64,000 nucleotides of DNA from Salminus brasiliensis (Eukaryota > Chordata > Actinopteri > Characiformes > Bryconidae): NCBI RefSeq assembly GCF_030463535.1, contig NC_132891.1, positions 9,874,449-9,938,448 of the forward strand, given 5' to 3'. Under the pieces are notes generated by a model. The model did not search any database and had not been told where the DNA came from. It saw nothing but the letters and a program-made list of their open reading frames with translations. This document shows positions 1-12,288 of this stretch, one piece after another. The first letter of the stretch is position 1; every line of letters begins with the position of its first letter. The position numbers and the translations under genes are program-made.

Positions 1-3000
1 TACTCAGGAATAGCAAGAACCGTAAACGTTTCTGAATGAGTTCTTTCTTCGAGAATGAGTGGAAATACCAAGCATTCATAGGGAATTCAGCGCTGACGCA
101 GCAGCAGAAGATGCTGTAGAAGCTGCAGAAGATGCTGTAGAAGCTTGTGCTTTAAATAAATGTTGCCGCTCAGTAAGTGGCGGTAAAGCATCACACGTTG
201 GTCTGTCACCATTAGTCCAAAAGAAGAAGCAGAAGAAGAAATGGTGCACCTGGTTCTGCTCTAGTGAAGTTATCAAATCTTAGTTCATTTAATAAGCAAC
301 GATTGTTTCTTTTGTTATGTTGTGAAGCTCATTAACCCTCCTGAGGTAGCCTTAGCTAAGCTGGTTATCAATAGGACATCTCAAAAGGTGTCCTCCATCC
401 TTGTGTTCTTGTGAGTTCGTCCTGACACCAAGACGTTAGAATGCTCTTTCCAAGAACATAAGTCTGCTTTAACCGTTCTTGGTAATGAGAAACACCCCCT
501 TGTTAAACCATGTTCTAATCGCCTGCAGCTGATGTGCTGCACCCGATTCTAATTGTAGACATAAATAGTGGTAAATGTGGGAGTGTCCCAAATTGTTCCC
601 CTCAAGAAAATTGATTTTCCATAATTATAGTTTGAAAAAATTACTTACAAAAGACATTTCCTTATTTTTCTATATGGTTATATTACCTATAAAAACATTT
701 TTTTTACATGACTGTATGCTCAGGCGCCCAAGTGGTGGGTTATAGCTTAAAAAGTGTTTAGGTTTGGATGTTTTAGCTTACATAGCATCCATGTTTTATG
801 GCCTCAGTGTCCCACAACTCATGGGAATTGATAACCGGAGTCCCCGGAGTAAGTGGAGTGTGTAAATCAGCTGCATTGCAGGGGTAATTGGTGTTATATC
901 AAGCTGAATATTTAGCCCAGTCGTTTTTAAATAAAGCAAGCTTCTACAGGAATTTATGGTTTGCAGAACTGGCACTGCTCTGGCAAGTGGGGTTAGAACC
1001 AAAATTCTCTCGCAATAAGACTATAAATAGACACATCGCACACACACAGCTCATTTCCAGTTGGGCTCTGAATCAAATGGACACTGTATATGTGTGTGTG
1101 TGTGTTGAGTATTAGTGTGGGAGTGTGAGAGGGAGGACAAAATGCACAAGAAACGGCTCATCTGTTACGGTGCGATAATTTGGAGTCGGTGGAAGATTGA
1201 TTCACCCCTGTGGATATCAAAGTTAAACTGGCCCGTGGGCGAACTACACCAGCGAAGCTCACAACGCCCGCCGCAGCTAGGCCAGAAGCTTTACATTCCA
1301 GGCAGAAGGATGCAGGCTAAATAAAATGCATTAATTCACAGGCCCGAGGATTAGCCGTGACAGGAGAATGAACCTAATAAGATTCAAGCTTTGGTTAATG
1401 TGTGTGAGGTAGGCAGGGGCGGGCTGCTGGCTATGTGGGTGTTGGTGGGCTTTTGTTTGATCTGTGAGTGTTTGCATAGATAAATGAGGTTATGGCTCAA
1501 ATGACAATCATTGATGGCTGCCGAAAAATAATACGACTGCGTGTTACGAAGCGAGAGCTTCATATATCCAGCTGTGGCATTCTCTTCTCCTCAAGGGTTC
1601 GAATGCCATTTAAGAAAGCATATGCAAGCCTGGAGCTGTTGATGGCCTCTATTTTACATAGAATATCAATATTTCATTGCGCTATTGAAGTACAGAAAGT
1701 ACATTACTGTCTTTTCTGGTGCACCTATTTGCATTTGCTGGTTTGAGTTTCAGTTCACTTCAGCTTAAGTCGGTGAAAAACACGAATGGACGTAATCGCA
1801 TTACAGTGGGCAGACTGAAATAAGCAGAAAGAAGTGCTTGATATGGAGAAAACATGTTGTGTTGCATTGGTACGTACTGCAATGCAGTGCATTTTTAAAA
1901 TAGAAATAAATAATTCTTCATAGGACTAATTTTGGCTCATTTTTATGTGGTGCATTTGTTGGATCACATTGCCTTGATTTATTGAAGTAGTCATTTAGAA
2001 CAACTGGGATTGTCCAACATGCTCAGTGTCAGAAATTCTGTGATTGGTTAGAGGATTCATTTCAAACTAATATGATGTTTGTTTGTTGTTTTGGACTTTA
2101 CATTGTGTCTGTGATGGACCATGAATGGACCAATAGAAAAGCCCCAAGAAAACATTTTAATTTTTTGACCTAATGTGAATCTGATGCTTGTTCTTTACAT
2201 TGTGTCGAACTATCATAGTGAATGAACCAATAGAAATGCTCCAAAATGACTTGGAATACAATCTTTTTACATTTACTTCCATTGACATTTTTTTCTGTAA
2301 AGTTGCCATTTTGGGGATAAAAAGCTTTTGTGTGACTGAGATGTTATGTTAGCTCAACTAAATATTATATTTATTGCTGCCAAAGACAGCAATCAGGTCA
2401 GTTAGCGTTACTAATTATTTACATATGTTGAGTAAAAAAGAACCAGCTAGTGGAAACTGATACCAACATCCTTACAGTGAAGATTATGCAGAGTGTATAG
2501 TACAGCTAAAGCCAAGGGTGCAACAGTAAGGGTAATAGTAAGAGTACAAATAAGATCCACTGGGTGTAATGTATAGTAATGTAATATAGGCCACCGTTAG
2601 CATAGCGTTGAAGCGGAGAAGTATAAATTGAGTACATTCATTTCCTTCAGATTTCCTTTGATGTGCAAAGGTGAAGAAATGAGGAGTGTGCAGTCGGAAG
2701 AGAACCTTTTGACACTCTGTCATGTCTTCACGTTCAAGTCATGTTCTTTAAGGCAATCTCATTTACTTGATCTTAGCTGTCATGCCGCTGTCTGGATAAG
2801 TTCTGGGAATAACCTGAAATTGTGCAATATTTTGATTAGATCCAGGGAATTTGACACCTGCCACTCCCTCCCATTTACAGTGAGAACGTTCTGTCAACCA
2901 GACCTTGGCAGTGTGGAAACTGCAAGCCTCCCTCACTTGACTGAAATGGAAAGCTATGGATGTCCACTGACTGCTCCAGAGCTTCCTGTTCTGTTGGCCG

Positions 3001-4175
3001 TGCTTTTCTATGGATATTATACACGCTGTCAGCAGTAGGTGCACTTTAACATAGCCTACTTTTCTGGACATTTGGTAAAAACATCAAATGAAATACAGGA
3101 CAAGACTAATTACTCCACAGACAAATGACAAATGATGTGATTGCTTTAAAGGGATTATATCCTATATTTTAATTGTAGATTTTGCCTCAAGGTCCCTTTT
3201 TATTTGAGCCCAAGAAAGCACGATTGGCCCTGCTCTTTCCAAGTAGGTATATGTCTCATGTAAGAGCACTACATGTGATTAGGGCCCTTTAAGGTGTGCA
3301 GTGTAATGTAGGCTTCAAGTCCACATATGATTTTGGTCATAAACCCCCCAGCTCCAGACTGTGGAGCAGTGGAGCGTTGAGTTGATTTGGACTGATGTTT
3401 GGGATCCAGACGTCCAACATTATCCTACAGTACTTGGCCTCACTAATGCTCTTGTGGCTTAATGTAATCAAAAGCTCACAGCAATGTTCCAACATCTTGT
3501 GTTAAGCTCTTTCAAGATGAAGCTGTGTTACTGCAACTAAGAGGAAACAACAAGTCCCAATTCATTTCCTTGACTTGAGAAGAAATGTTGGGTGAGCTCT
3601 CTGCTCTGATTGGCTGCCCCCTGTGACTCATTTAAATAGGTGGATATGTTTAAATTATGGATTCCAAATGAGCTGATCTGCAGCTTAGTTTCCACATATT
3701 TACAGTATAGACTCAAGAGTGAACTCTAGACTGGGTTTAGAAACTTTTTCACCCAAACTCTGGCTTGAAAAGGGGAAGGATCCTTCAGTTTTCCATGATA
3801 TGGGCTCTTTAATGTCTATAGTAGCCTAAAGCAGAGAGTTCACAGAGCTTGTGTGCAGACGGCATGAGAAGACCGAGAAAGTGAAAGAGAGAGAGAGAGT
3901 ATGAGTAACACAGGCAGACGGGATGTAGAAGACACTGACAGCCTCTCAGCAGTGCTTCCACCGCCCCCAAGCTCACCTGCTGTCCACAGACACCCGCGCA
4001 GTGTTTCATAGACGCCTCAGCGGGGGTGCCGTCTGAAGCTGAATGGAGGCATTTAACCTTTCGTGTCAAGAGTAATTGCTTTTGTTTTGCTGTAATTACT
4101 AAATAACCTAATAATTACATATTCAGTTACGTAATTGAGTTTACACACTGAATCAGTGGGATCGATTCTGTACTT
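1..4175. other. Non-coding DNA, probably XKR7 first intron
   Basis: No exon with splice sites and a family match is visible here. The stretch lies upstream of the second XKR7 coding exon, so it is most likely part of the first intron; this is inference from gene structure. The sequence is mostly unique. A short TG run lies near 1090-1105. A fragment near 3208-3250 resembles the SINE family at 17655-18030. The blocks at about 960-1400 and 1480-1740 are non-repetitive and moderately GC-balanced, as enhancer-type conserved elements often are, but conservation cannot be tested from one sequence. Confidence 0.5.
3350..3600. mobile_element. Fragment of a CACTATAT-type short DNA element
   Basis: The stretch resembles the internal part of the elements at 9768-10229 and 16702-17340. 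Shared pieces are a 'gtggagcagtggagc'-like segment, a 'cctcactaatgctct' segment and a 'caatcaaaagctcacagcaa' segment, in the same order. The terminal inverted repeats are not recognisable, so this is a truncated copy. Confidence 0.5.
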
Positions 4176-6470
4176 TTCTTTTAAACTTTTCCTCTCTGCT
4201 CTACTCTTCTCTTCCCCTTTACTTCTCTACTCTTCTCTACTCTTCTCTACTCTTCTCTTCCCCTTTACTTCTCTACTCTTCTCTTCCCCTTTACTTCTCT
4301 ACTCTTCTCTTCCCCTTTACTTCTCTTCTCTTCTCCTTTACCTCGCTACTCTTCTCTTCTCCTTTACTTCTCTACTCTTCTCTACTCTTCTCTTCTCCTT
4401 TACTTCTCTACTCTTCTCTTCTCCTTTACTTAACTACTCTTCTCTACTCCTTTACTTCTCTACTCTTCTCTTCTCCTTTACTTCTCTACTCTTCTCTACT
4501 CCTTTACTTCTCTACTCTTCTCTTCTCCTTTACTTCTCTACTCTTCTCTTCTCCTTTACTTCTCTACTCTTCTCTACTCTTCTCTTCTCCTTTACTTCTC
4601 TACTCTTCTCTACTCTTCTCTTCTCCTTTACTTCTCTACTCTTCTCTACTCTTCTCTTCTCCTTTACTTCTCTACTCTTCTCTTCTCCTTTACTTCTCTA
4701 CTCTTCTCTTCCCCTTTACTTCTCTACTCTTCTCTTCCCCTTTACTTCTCTACTCTTCTCTACTCTTCTCTACTCTTCTCTTCTCCTTTACTTCTCTACT
4801 CTTCTCTACTCTTCTCTTCTCATTTACCTCTCTACTCTTCTCTACTCTTCTCCTTTACTTCTCTACTCTTCTCTTCTCCTTTACTTCTCTACTCTTCTCT
4901 ACTCTTCTCTTCTCCTTTACTTCTCTACTCTTCTCTACTCTTCTCTTCTCCTTTACTTCTCTACTCTTCTCTTCTCCTTTACTTCTCTACTCTTCTCTAC
5001 TCTTCCCCTTCTCTTCCCCTTTACTTTTCTACTCTTCTCTTCTCCTTTACTTCTCTACTCTTCTCTTCTCCTTTACTTAACTACTCTTCTCTACTCCTTT
5101 ACTTCTCTACTCTTCTCCTCTCTTCTCTACTCTTCTCATCTCCTTTACTTCTCTACTCTTCTCTACTCTTCTCTTTTCTACTCTTCTCTTCTCCTTTACT
5201 TCTCTACTCTTCTCTACTCTTCTCATCTCCTTTACTTCTCTAAGTCTTCTTTTCTCTACTCTTCTCTTCTCCTTTACTTCTCTTCTCCTCTTTTCTCTAC
5301 TCTTCTCTTCTCCTTTACTTCTCTACTCTTCTCTACTCTTCTCATCTCCTTTACTTCTCTACTCTTCTTTTCTCTACTCTTCTCTTCTCCTTTACTTCTC
5401 TACTCTTCTCCTCTCTTCTCTTCTCTACTTCTCTACTCTTCTCCTCTCTTCTCTTCTCCTTCTCTACTCTTCTCTTCTTTTCTTCTCTACTCTTCTTTTA
5501 AACTTTTCTACTGTTCTCTACTTCTCTACTCTTCTCCTCTCTCTTTTCTCCTCCTCTCTTTTTCTATCTTCTCCTCTCTTCTTCTCTCTTCTCTATTCTT
5601 CTCTTACTCCCCCTTTTCCTTTTCCTCTCTTCTTCCTTGTCTCTCTTTTTCATCTCATCTCTTTTCTTATTTTTCCTCCCTTTTTGCCACTTTTCTCCTT
5701 TTGTTTCATTTTTTCTTTTTTCTTCTTTTCTTATTTTTCTTTACTTTCTCTTCATTTCGGTTTGCTCTCTACTCTTCTCTACTCTACTCTACTCTTCTCT
5801 ACTCTTCTCATCTCCTTTACTTCTCTACTCTTATTTTCTCTACTCTTCTCTTCTCCTTTACTTCTCTACTCTTTTCTCCTTTATGTCTATACTCTTCTCT
5901 TCTCTACTTTTCTACTCTTCTCCTCTCTTCTCTACTTTTCTTTTCTCCTTTACGTCAATACTCTTCTCTTCTCTACTCTTCTCCTCTCTTCTCTACTCCT
6001 CTACCTTTTTACTCTTCTCCTCTCTTCTCTACTTTTCTTTTCTCCTTTACGTCTATACTCTTCTCTTCTCTACTTCTCTACTCTTCTCCTCTCTTCTCTT
6101 CTCTACTTCTCTACTCTTCTCCTCTCTTCTCTTCTCCTTCTCTACTCTTCTCTTCTTTTCTTCTCTACTCTTCTTTTAAACTTTTCTACTGTTCTCTACT
6201 TCTCTACTCTTCTCCTCTCTCTTTTCTCCTCCTCTCTTTTTCTATCTTCTCCTCTCTTCTTCTCTCTTCTCTATTCTTCTCTTACTCCCCCTTTTCCTTT
6301 TCCTCTCTTCTTCCTTGTCTCTCTTTTTCATCTCATCTCTTTTCTTATTTTTCCTCCCTTTTTGCCACTTTTCTCCTTTTGTTTCATTTTTTCTTTTTTC
6401 TTCTTTTCTTATTTTTCTTTACTTTCTCTTCATTTCGGTTTGCTTCTTCGTCTTTTCTCTTTCTCTATAT
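4176..6470. repeat. 2.3 kb polypyrimidine CT-rich minisatellite
   Basis: The plus strand is almost entirely C and T for about 2.3 kb. It is built from variants of 'ctactcttctct', 'tcttctcctttacttct' and related blocks repeated dozens of times, so the opposite strand is polypurine. The right part carries a long internal copy: about 5425-5766 and 6103-6444 match at an offset of 678 bases. Polypurine/polypyrimidine tracts with mirror symmetry can form triplex (H-DNA). Long open frames here encode only Ser/Leu/Phe/Tyr/Thr/Pro low-complexity strings and are not genes. Confidence 0.95.
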
Positions 6471-6589
6471 TATTTCCTATTCCTACAATAACGATTATGT
6501 TCCTCCCTCTCTCTTGGACCACAAGTCTCATGCATCTTTACTGATGATGATAAGAACAGTTATCACTGTGAAAGCTGAGGCGTGATTTG

Positions 6590-7600
6590 AAAAGGTTTGA
6601 TCGGCTTGATCGACCAGACTTTTGTGCACCAAAGGAACAGAGCCAGTCAATAGCGGAGGTCCAATTGGCCGGCCATGAGCCTGAGTAATGGAGTAGCCTA
6701 ATTGGTCTCTCCAATGATGGAAATGAGATGGTGCCCAATGGCAGCTGCAACCCAGAGATGAACTGCAGAGCAATCAGGTTAGTGAACCTGCTTCGACTGC
6801 TCAACAACACAATGGACAGAAATCAATAATCCCTGTCAAACAGCGGAGTTGCCCTTGTTCAGAGAGGCTGAGTGGAAAGATCCTCTCCACAGGACCCGTG
6901 TACAATCCTCTGAGCGAACCAGAGGGCTGTCACGTTATTGTCTCCAAATGGTTTTTGTTAAGTAAAGCAATAATGGGCCAAGCACGTCGACCATAATGCT
7001 TGTCAGTTGTCACCATGGAGACTGTTGTTTTTGCTCGCTGTCAGCAGCTGTGTATGTAATGATCGGCTCTATACTCTGCTCTAAGAAGCCGTCCGCCCCC
7101 TTTGTTGGTTTTTACGTCCCGATGGAGTGGCCTACTCAGCTAAAATATTTTTTGAATAACCTGAGATTGGCACGTGTAATGCTTGGTTTTATCTGATAGC
7201 AACCTTAATCCCAGAGGGACAAGGGAAAAAAACTGCCCTCGAAGCCAAGGGAAGGAGGTTTTTAGGGGCTCTATTGCTTCACCAAGAATGTTCTTCAGCT
7301 CCAAACAAAAAGGCAAATTAGCGTCACTTGTCAAATGTGAGGTATTCATGCTGTCAGCTCTGGCACGGTGCCTGAGCGCTGCTTGATTGTCTTTTGAGGA
7401 GCTGCCTTTTCACTCATGTTCATCACACAGGAAGCCAAGAGGAGGACGTGGAGCAATTTTATGGAAATCATCAACTGGAGGTGAATCATCGTGCCAATCG
7501 CCGGCTTCCAGCAGGCGCTCTTATTACACTTATTTTCTGTCAGAGAAGCTGACACATCATGGCACTTGCCAGCCAAGAGAGAGAAATTGAACTCAAGTGC
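6590..7600. other. Unique non-coding block, possible conserved element
   Basis: About 1 kb of repeat-free sequence directly right of the pyrimidine tract. No exon is supported: open frames are short and lack family similarity. AT-rich homeodomain-like and CCAAT-like words are scattered through it ('cctaattggtctctcc', 'caaattagcgtcac'). It could be a regulatory element within the XKR7 intron, but this is a guess from composition alone. Confidence 0.2.
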
Positions 7601-9349
7601 ATGAGTGCTGAAAATGTCAGTATAGCTGGGTCAGTCCTCTTCTCCTGTTTTGGACCGTGTTCAAATATTTTCTCTGTAATAAACATTTTCACATGTTTCC
7701 CCTAAAACGCTGAATGTGGGCTGCCATTCAAAGTTTTTACTCATTGTTCAGTTGTTCATTTGTTGTTACACAATATGACTCATGACAAGAAGAGATCTAT
7801 TTGTTTCCAAAAAAGATTAAAAAAGATTTGTTTCTAAAACTCACAGTCTGAATCGGATCACAGTTTTTTGTGTATTTTGTGTTACTGCTTCCTTTGTATT
7901 AGTGACTTTTATTGTGATATAGTCTGTTTGGATTACTGACTTTTATTCTGACACTGTTTATATTAGTGGTTTATTTTGGTACAGTCTGGTTATTTGTTTA
8001 TATTCGTGATTTGGAGATTAATCTGTACAACCAAACTTTGTGTATGTGTTGGTGGGGGGGGGGGGGGGGTCCACATGGTCCTAGAATGGCTGTGTATTAG
8101 ACTACAGCATTTACTACAAAACAACATTGATTTAAATTCTACAAATTAGACATTTAAATCGATCAGTTTTATTATTTTTTTTCATTGTAAATGACATTAT
8201 TAGCATGAAGTTAAATCTTTATATTTAGAATTTTGGGGGCGTGGCCTCTTTTGCTTTAATGAGTCCACAACTTCATGGTGAGTAGATTAAGTTTGTCCAT
8301 GAGTTTCAATGGAGAAAAATCTAAATATTGTAAAAAAAAAATGTTTCTCTTTTTGTCAAATTTCTGAAACATTCTGTTGTGTAAATTAAATTAATTAATT
8401 AATTTTTTTTTGTTATGTAAATATAGTAGAATAATGTCCAGTAGTAATATAAATGTAGCTAAAGATAAAGTTGAGTTTCCAAATTTCCAATAACTTAACA
8501 GTAGTTTCTGTGGTGTTTGGAGCTGAGACTCAGTAGGGCCCTGGCTATGTAATGTAGTATTAAACAGGATGGAGGGAAATGTCATCATTAAAAGTGCTGA
8601 AACTGGGGCGGCCTGTTCTCCCCCTGCTCCCTGTGCTCTGGCATCCATACAGCCTAATGTGAGAAGACATTAGTGTGTGTCGTAAGACATGCTCGAAGCC
8701 CCGGCGGAGGCACTGAGGACAAAATGTACATGATAGGTTGGAGCACATTCGAGTTCACTGGCACTCTGCCTAAGCAAGGTGTACTGATTATTCCAGGTGG
8801 TTGCAGTCGCTGAAGAGGTTCCTTAGTCTTAAGATAGGCTTCTGTCTGTAGGTTAGCAATGAAGACAGCAATGTTTCCCAGGGCTTCCAAAGGCTGTCTG
8901 ATTTCCCCAGTATACACTGCAAACAGTAAAGAAATACAGTCATCCGGGGTGTGAATGTTGTCAATGTGACAAATAGATTCTAGGCTGTTAAAATTGATTA
9001 TGTTGGTAATTAGTTAATCTACTGGCTAAACAATATTGCAAATAACGAATATTGTAAAAAATATACATGTATGAAATGTTGGAAATTATATAAAAACTGC
9101 AATTTTGTGGAAGTGTGTGGCAAACAATGCCTATAAATTAGTGTGTCCATCAGACTCATATCAGCCAACATGAGTCCAATATGAGAATTTGCATATTATC
9201 ACCCAAACTACCATTTAAAAGCACTGCCAAACACTGAGAAGGTCAATTTTAATCTATTCAGCTTCTGATCTTTCTTTCCCTCTGTTCTTTTCTTCTTTGT
9301 ACCTCCATCCCTCTGCACTCGTCCTGCTGCTCCATGGGGTGGTCTTCAG
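7601..9349. other. XKR7 intron, no gene seen
   Basis: AT-rich intronic sequence. It holds a run of 16 G at 8054-8069 and A- and T-runs near 8330-8410. No repeat family or exon could be recognised. The last 60-70 bases before 9350 are rich in C and T, fitting the polypyrimidine stretch of the following splice acceptor. Confidence 0.5.
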
Positions 9350-12255
9350 GTACGTCCATGCCCTGTACCTCGGGGTGCAGAGTCAATGGCGAGGGGACCA
9401 TTCCTACTGGCGTATGATGTTCGAGAGTGCGGACATCAGCATGCTGCGGCTCCTGGAGACCTTTCTGAAGAGCGCTCCTCAACTCGTTCTGCAGCTCAGC
9501 ATCATGGTCCAGACCAGCCAAGTGCTCCCTTTACAAGGTCAGTTACTCTTTTCCAAAGCATTACAGCTAGCTTAAAAGAGTGTGCACATGACAGATAGGG
9601 TTCCTTAGAACCCTCTATAGAAGAACCACTTTTGGACCTGTAAAGCAGGGGTTCTCAAGGTGTTCTAATGTTAGACACAGTAGACAAATAAGTACCATCA
9701 TATTTGTTTCAAAGGAGATCAAGCTCCTCGCTAGTGAGCTACTAACAGGGTCCAGATTCATATTTCACACTATATGTCCAAATGTTTGTGGACGCCCGTT
9801 CTAATGAATGCATTCAGCTACTTTAAGTTGTATCCATTACTGATGCAGATGTGCCTGTGCACACACTCAGACGCAGCTCGTCTTGTCCCTGTAGAGAAGT
9901 CTTGCCAATAGAATAGGACTATCTGGAGCAGCTAAACACAAGCCTATTGGCACCATTCCTAATACTAGGCTTGGACTAGAGGGGTACAGGGCCCCCCAAC
10001 ATTGAGCCGTGGAGCATTGGAACTGTGTTCTCTGGCATGATGGATGATGCTCCATCCAATACTTTTAAGATGAGTTGGGCAGTTGTAGATGAGGTGGGGT
10101 TTTGATCATCCAACACCCTGACCTCACTAACATTAACTCCAACACAAGCAGGATATACTCTTTTAATACCCTTGATTTCAGAAGAAACAATGAATGAGCA
10201 GGTGTCCCAATACATTTGTCCATATAGAGTATGTCCCATTGTATCTCTACACCCTTTGGATTTGTGAATTGAGCTACTTTTGAGTGCGTCTGTTGCTGAC
10301 ATACATGTTCAAATGTGCACACAGCTTTACAATCTTTGCAGAGAGGCAGTGCCGGTACAGAGGCAGTTCCTGGAGCAACTGTTTATGGGCCTTGGGTCAC
10401 TATGTCCAATGTTAAGCACTAGATAGACGAGTATAGACAATGCCTCCCAGCTTTGGGCTGTGTTGGGCAGTTGTAGAAGAGGTGGGGTGGTGATCATCCA
10501 ACATCCTGACCTCACTAATGCTCTTAACACTGAATGCAATCAGATCCTCACAGCAATGCTCTAATGTCTAGTAGAAAAACTTCCCTGGACAGTAGAGACA
10601 GTTAAACAAAGCTAAAGCAGGGTCTTTTTGTAATAGCCTTGATTTCAGAAAAAACTATGAATGAGCAAGTGTCCCAATAATTTTGTCCATATTGTGTATG
10701 TGAAATATCTTCAGTGAGAGCACACTCTTATAAATGAAGGTGCAACAAAGTTATGCCATAGAAGAATCACTTTTGGTTCCATAAAGAAATACAGTACTGT
10801 TTTTGTGAAGACGTTGTGAGTGTGAAGAAGCGTTACATTGACTTCTTTAAACCTTTAAAAGGTTCCTCACACACATTTGTTTTTCCAAACATGGATTTTA
10901 TGGAATCCGAAATGGTTCCTCTGTGGCATCGCTCAAAGAACCCTTTGTAGCGTCATTATTTTTAAGAGTGCATAATGATCTTTGTCTGTGTTTCTATTCA
11001 GCAGTGCAGTTCACAGGCTGCTCAGTCTGCCTGGCTGCATGCTCGTTTGGTGTGATTGCTAGATTGTATCTGGTTAGTATTCATTGCCACAGTGGGACTC
11101 ATTTAGAAACTTAGCCTCACTTAGCATTCATTAACGAACAGATCTGCCATGAGTTACACAGCATGGCACTACGCAGCGGTTCATTTTCAGTCCAACTGCA
11201 AATTAGCTGGAGTGAGAAATCAGCAGCTGATTATAGAGCACAGCGTATATGGGTTATATGGCCTTAAGCATCAGTAGCATGCTTAACAGTGACCTTTCTG
11301 CTGTCACATAAAAGACTGGACTAGCTGGCCAGTGCCAGTATCAAGTCTTTCACTGTATTAGCCAGGCATCAGGACCAGTGGAATTACTTTAATAGAATAT
11401 AAAAGGGGAAAACTGCTCTCTGAGACATATTTGATTCCAGTGCCATGCTTACGTGCATTTGGCTTTTTTTACTGACTGAATTATTAGTGTAACTGAAAAA
11501 GATTTGTTTAAATCCATAGCGACGAACAAAAGTGCTTCACTGTTTACTCAGAAAATATCTTTAGCTAGTTTGTATCAGCTGGGATCCTAAATATACCTCT
11601 AAGCTTAGATTCTACAAGTCAGTATGGATACCTAGATACATAACACTCAACATACAAGTGCCCAGGTACTCTTGGAAAAGGTCTAATGCTAATGTAATGG
11701 TTGATCGGTGTAGATGATGTATATTGCCTAATTATTATTATTATTATTATTATTATTATTGAGACTGGTATAGACAGTGTATTTCTCACAAACAATGCAG
11801 TCTGAAGATGATGATGATGATGATGATGAAGAAATGATCGTTATTATTGTTATTATTGTTGATGTTATTATTCATGTTATTATTATTATTATTATTGAGA
11901 CTAGTATAAACAGTGTTCAAAATCAATTAATTTTAAAGATGATGATGATGATGTAATGAAGATGATTATTATTATTGTTATTATTGTTGATGTTATTGTT
12001 AATATTATTATTATTATTATTAAGACTGGTATAGACAGTGAATCTCTCAAAAACAATGCAGTCTGAAGATGATGATGATGATGATGATGAAGAAATGATC
12101 ATTATTATTGTTATTGTTATTATTGTTGATGTTATTATTCATGTTATTATTATTATTATTGAGACTAGTATAAACAGTGTTCAAAATCAATTCATTTTAA
12201 AGATGATGATGATGATTATTATTATTGTTGTTGTTATTGTTGATGTTATTGTTAA

Positions 12256-12288
<33 letters not shown>

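Noticed and set aside
2628..3038. 136-residue open frame in the left intron
   Set aside because: It has no recognisable domain or plausible codon pattern, and an opposing 102-residue frame overlaps it. It is likely chance.
4135..6585. 816-residue open frame, the longest in the window
   Set aside because: It lies entirely on the CT-rich tandem repeat and encodes a Ser/Leu/Phe/Tyr low-complexity string. Parallel frames (5637-6179, 5684-6544) are equally open. This is a composition artefact.
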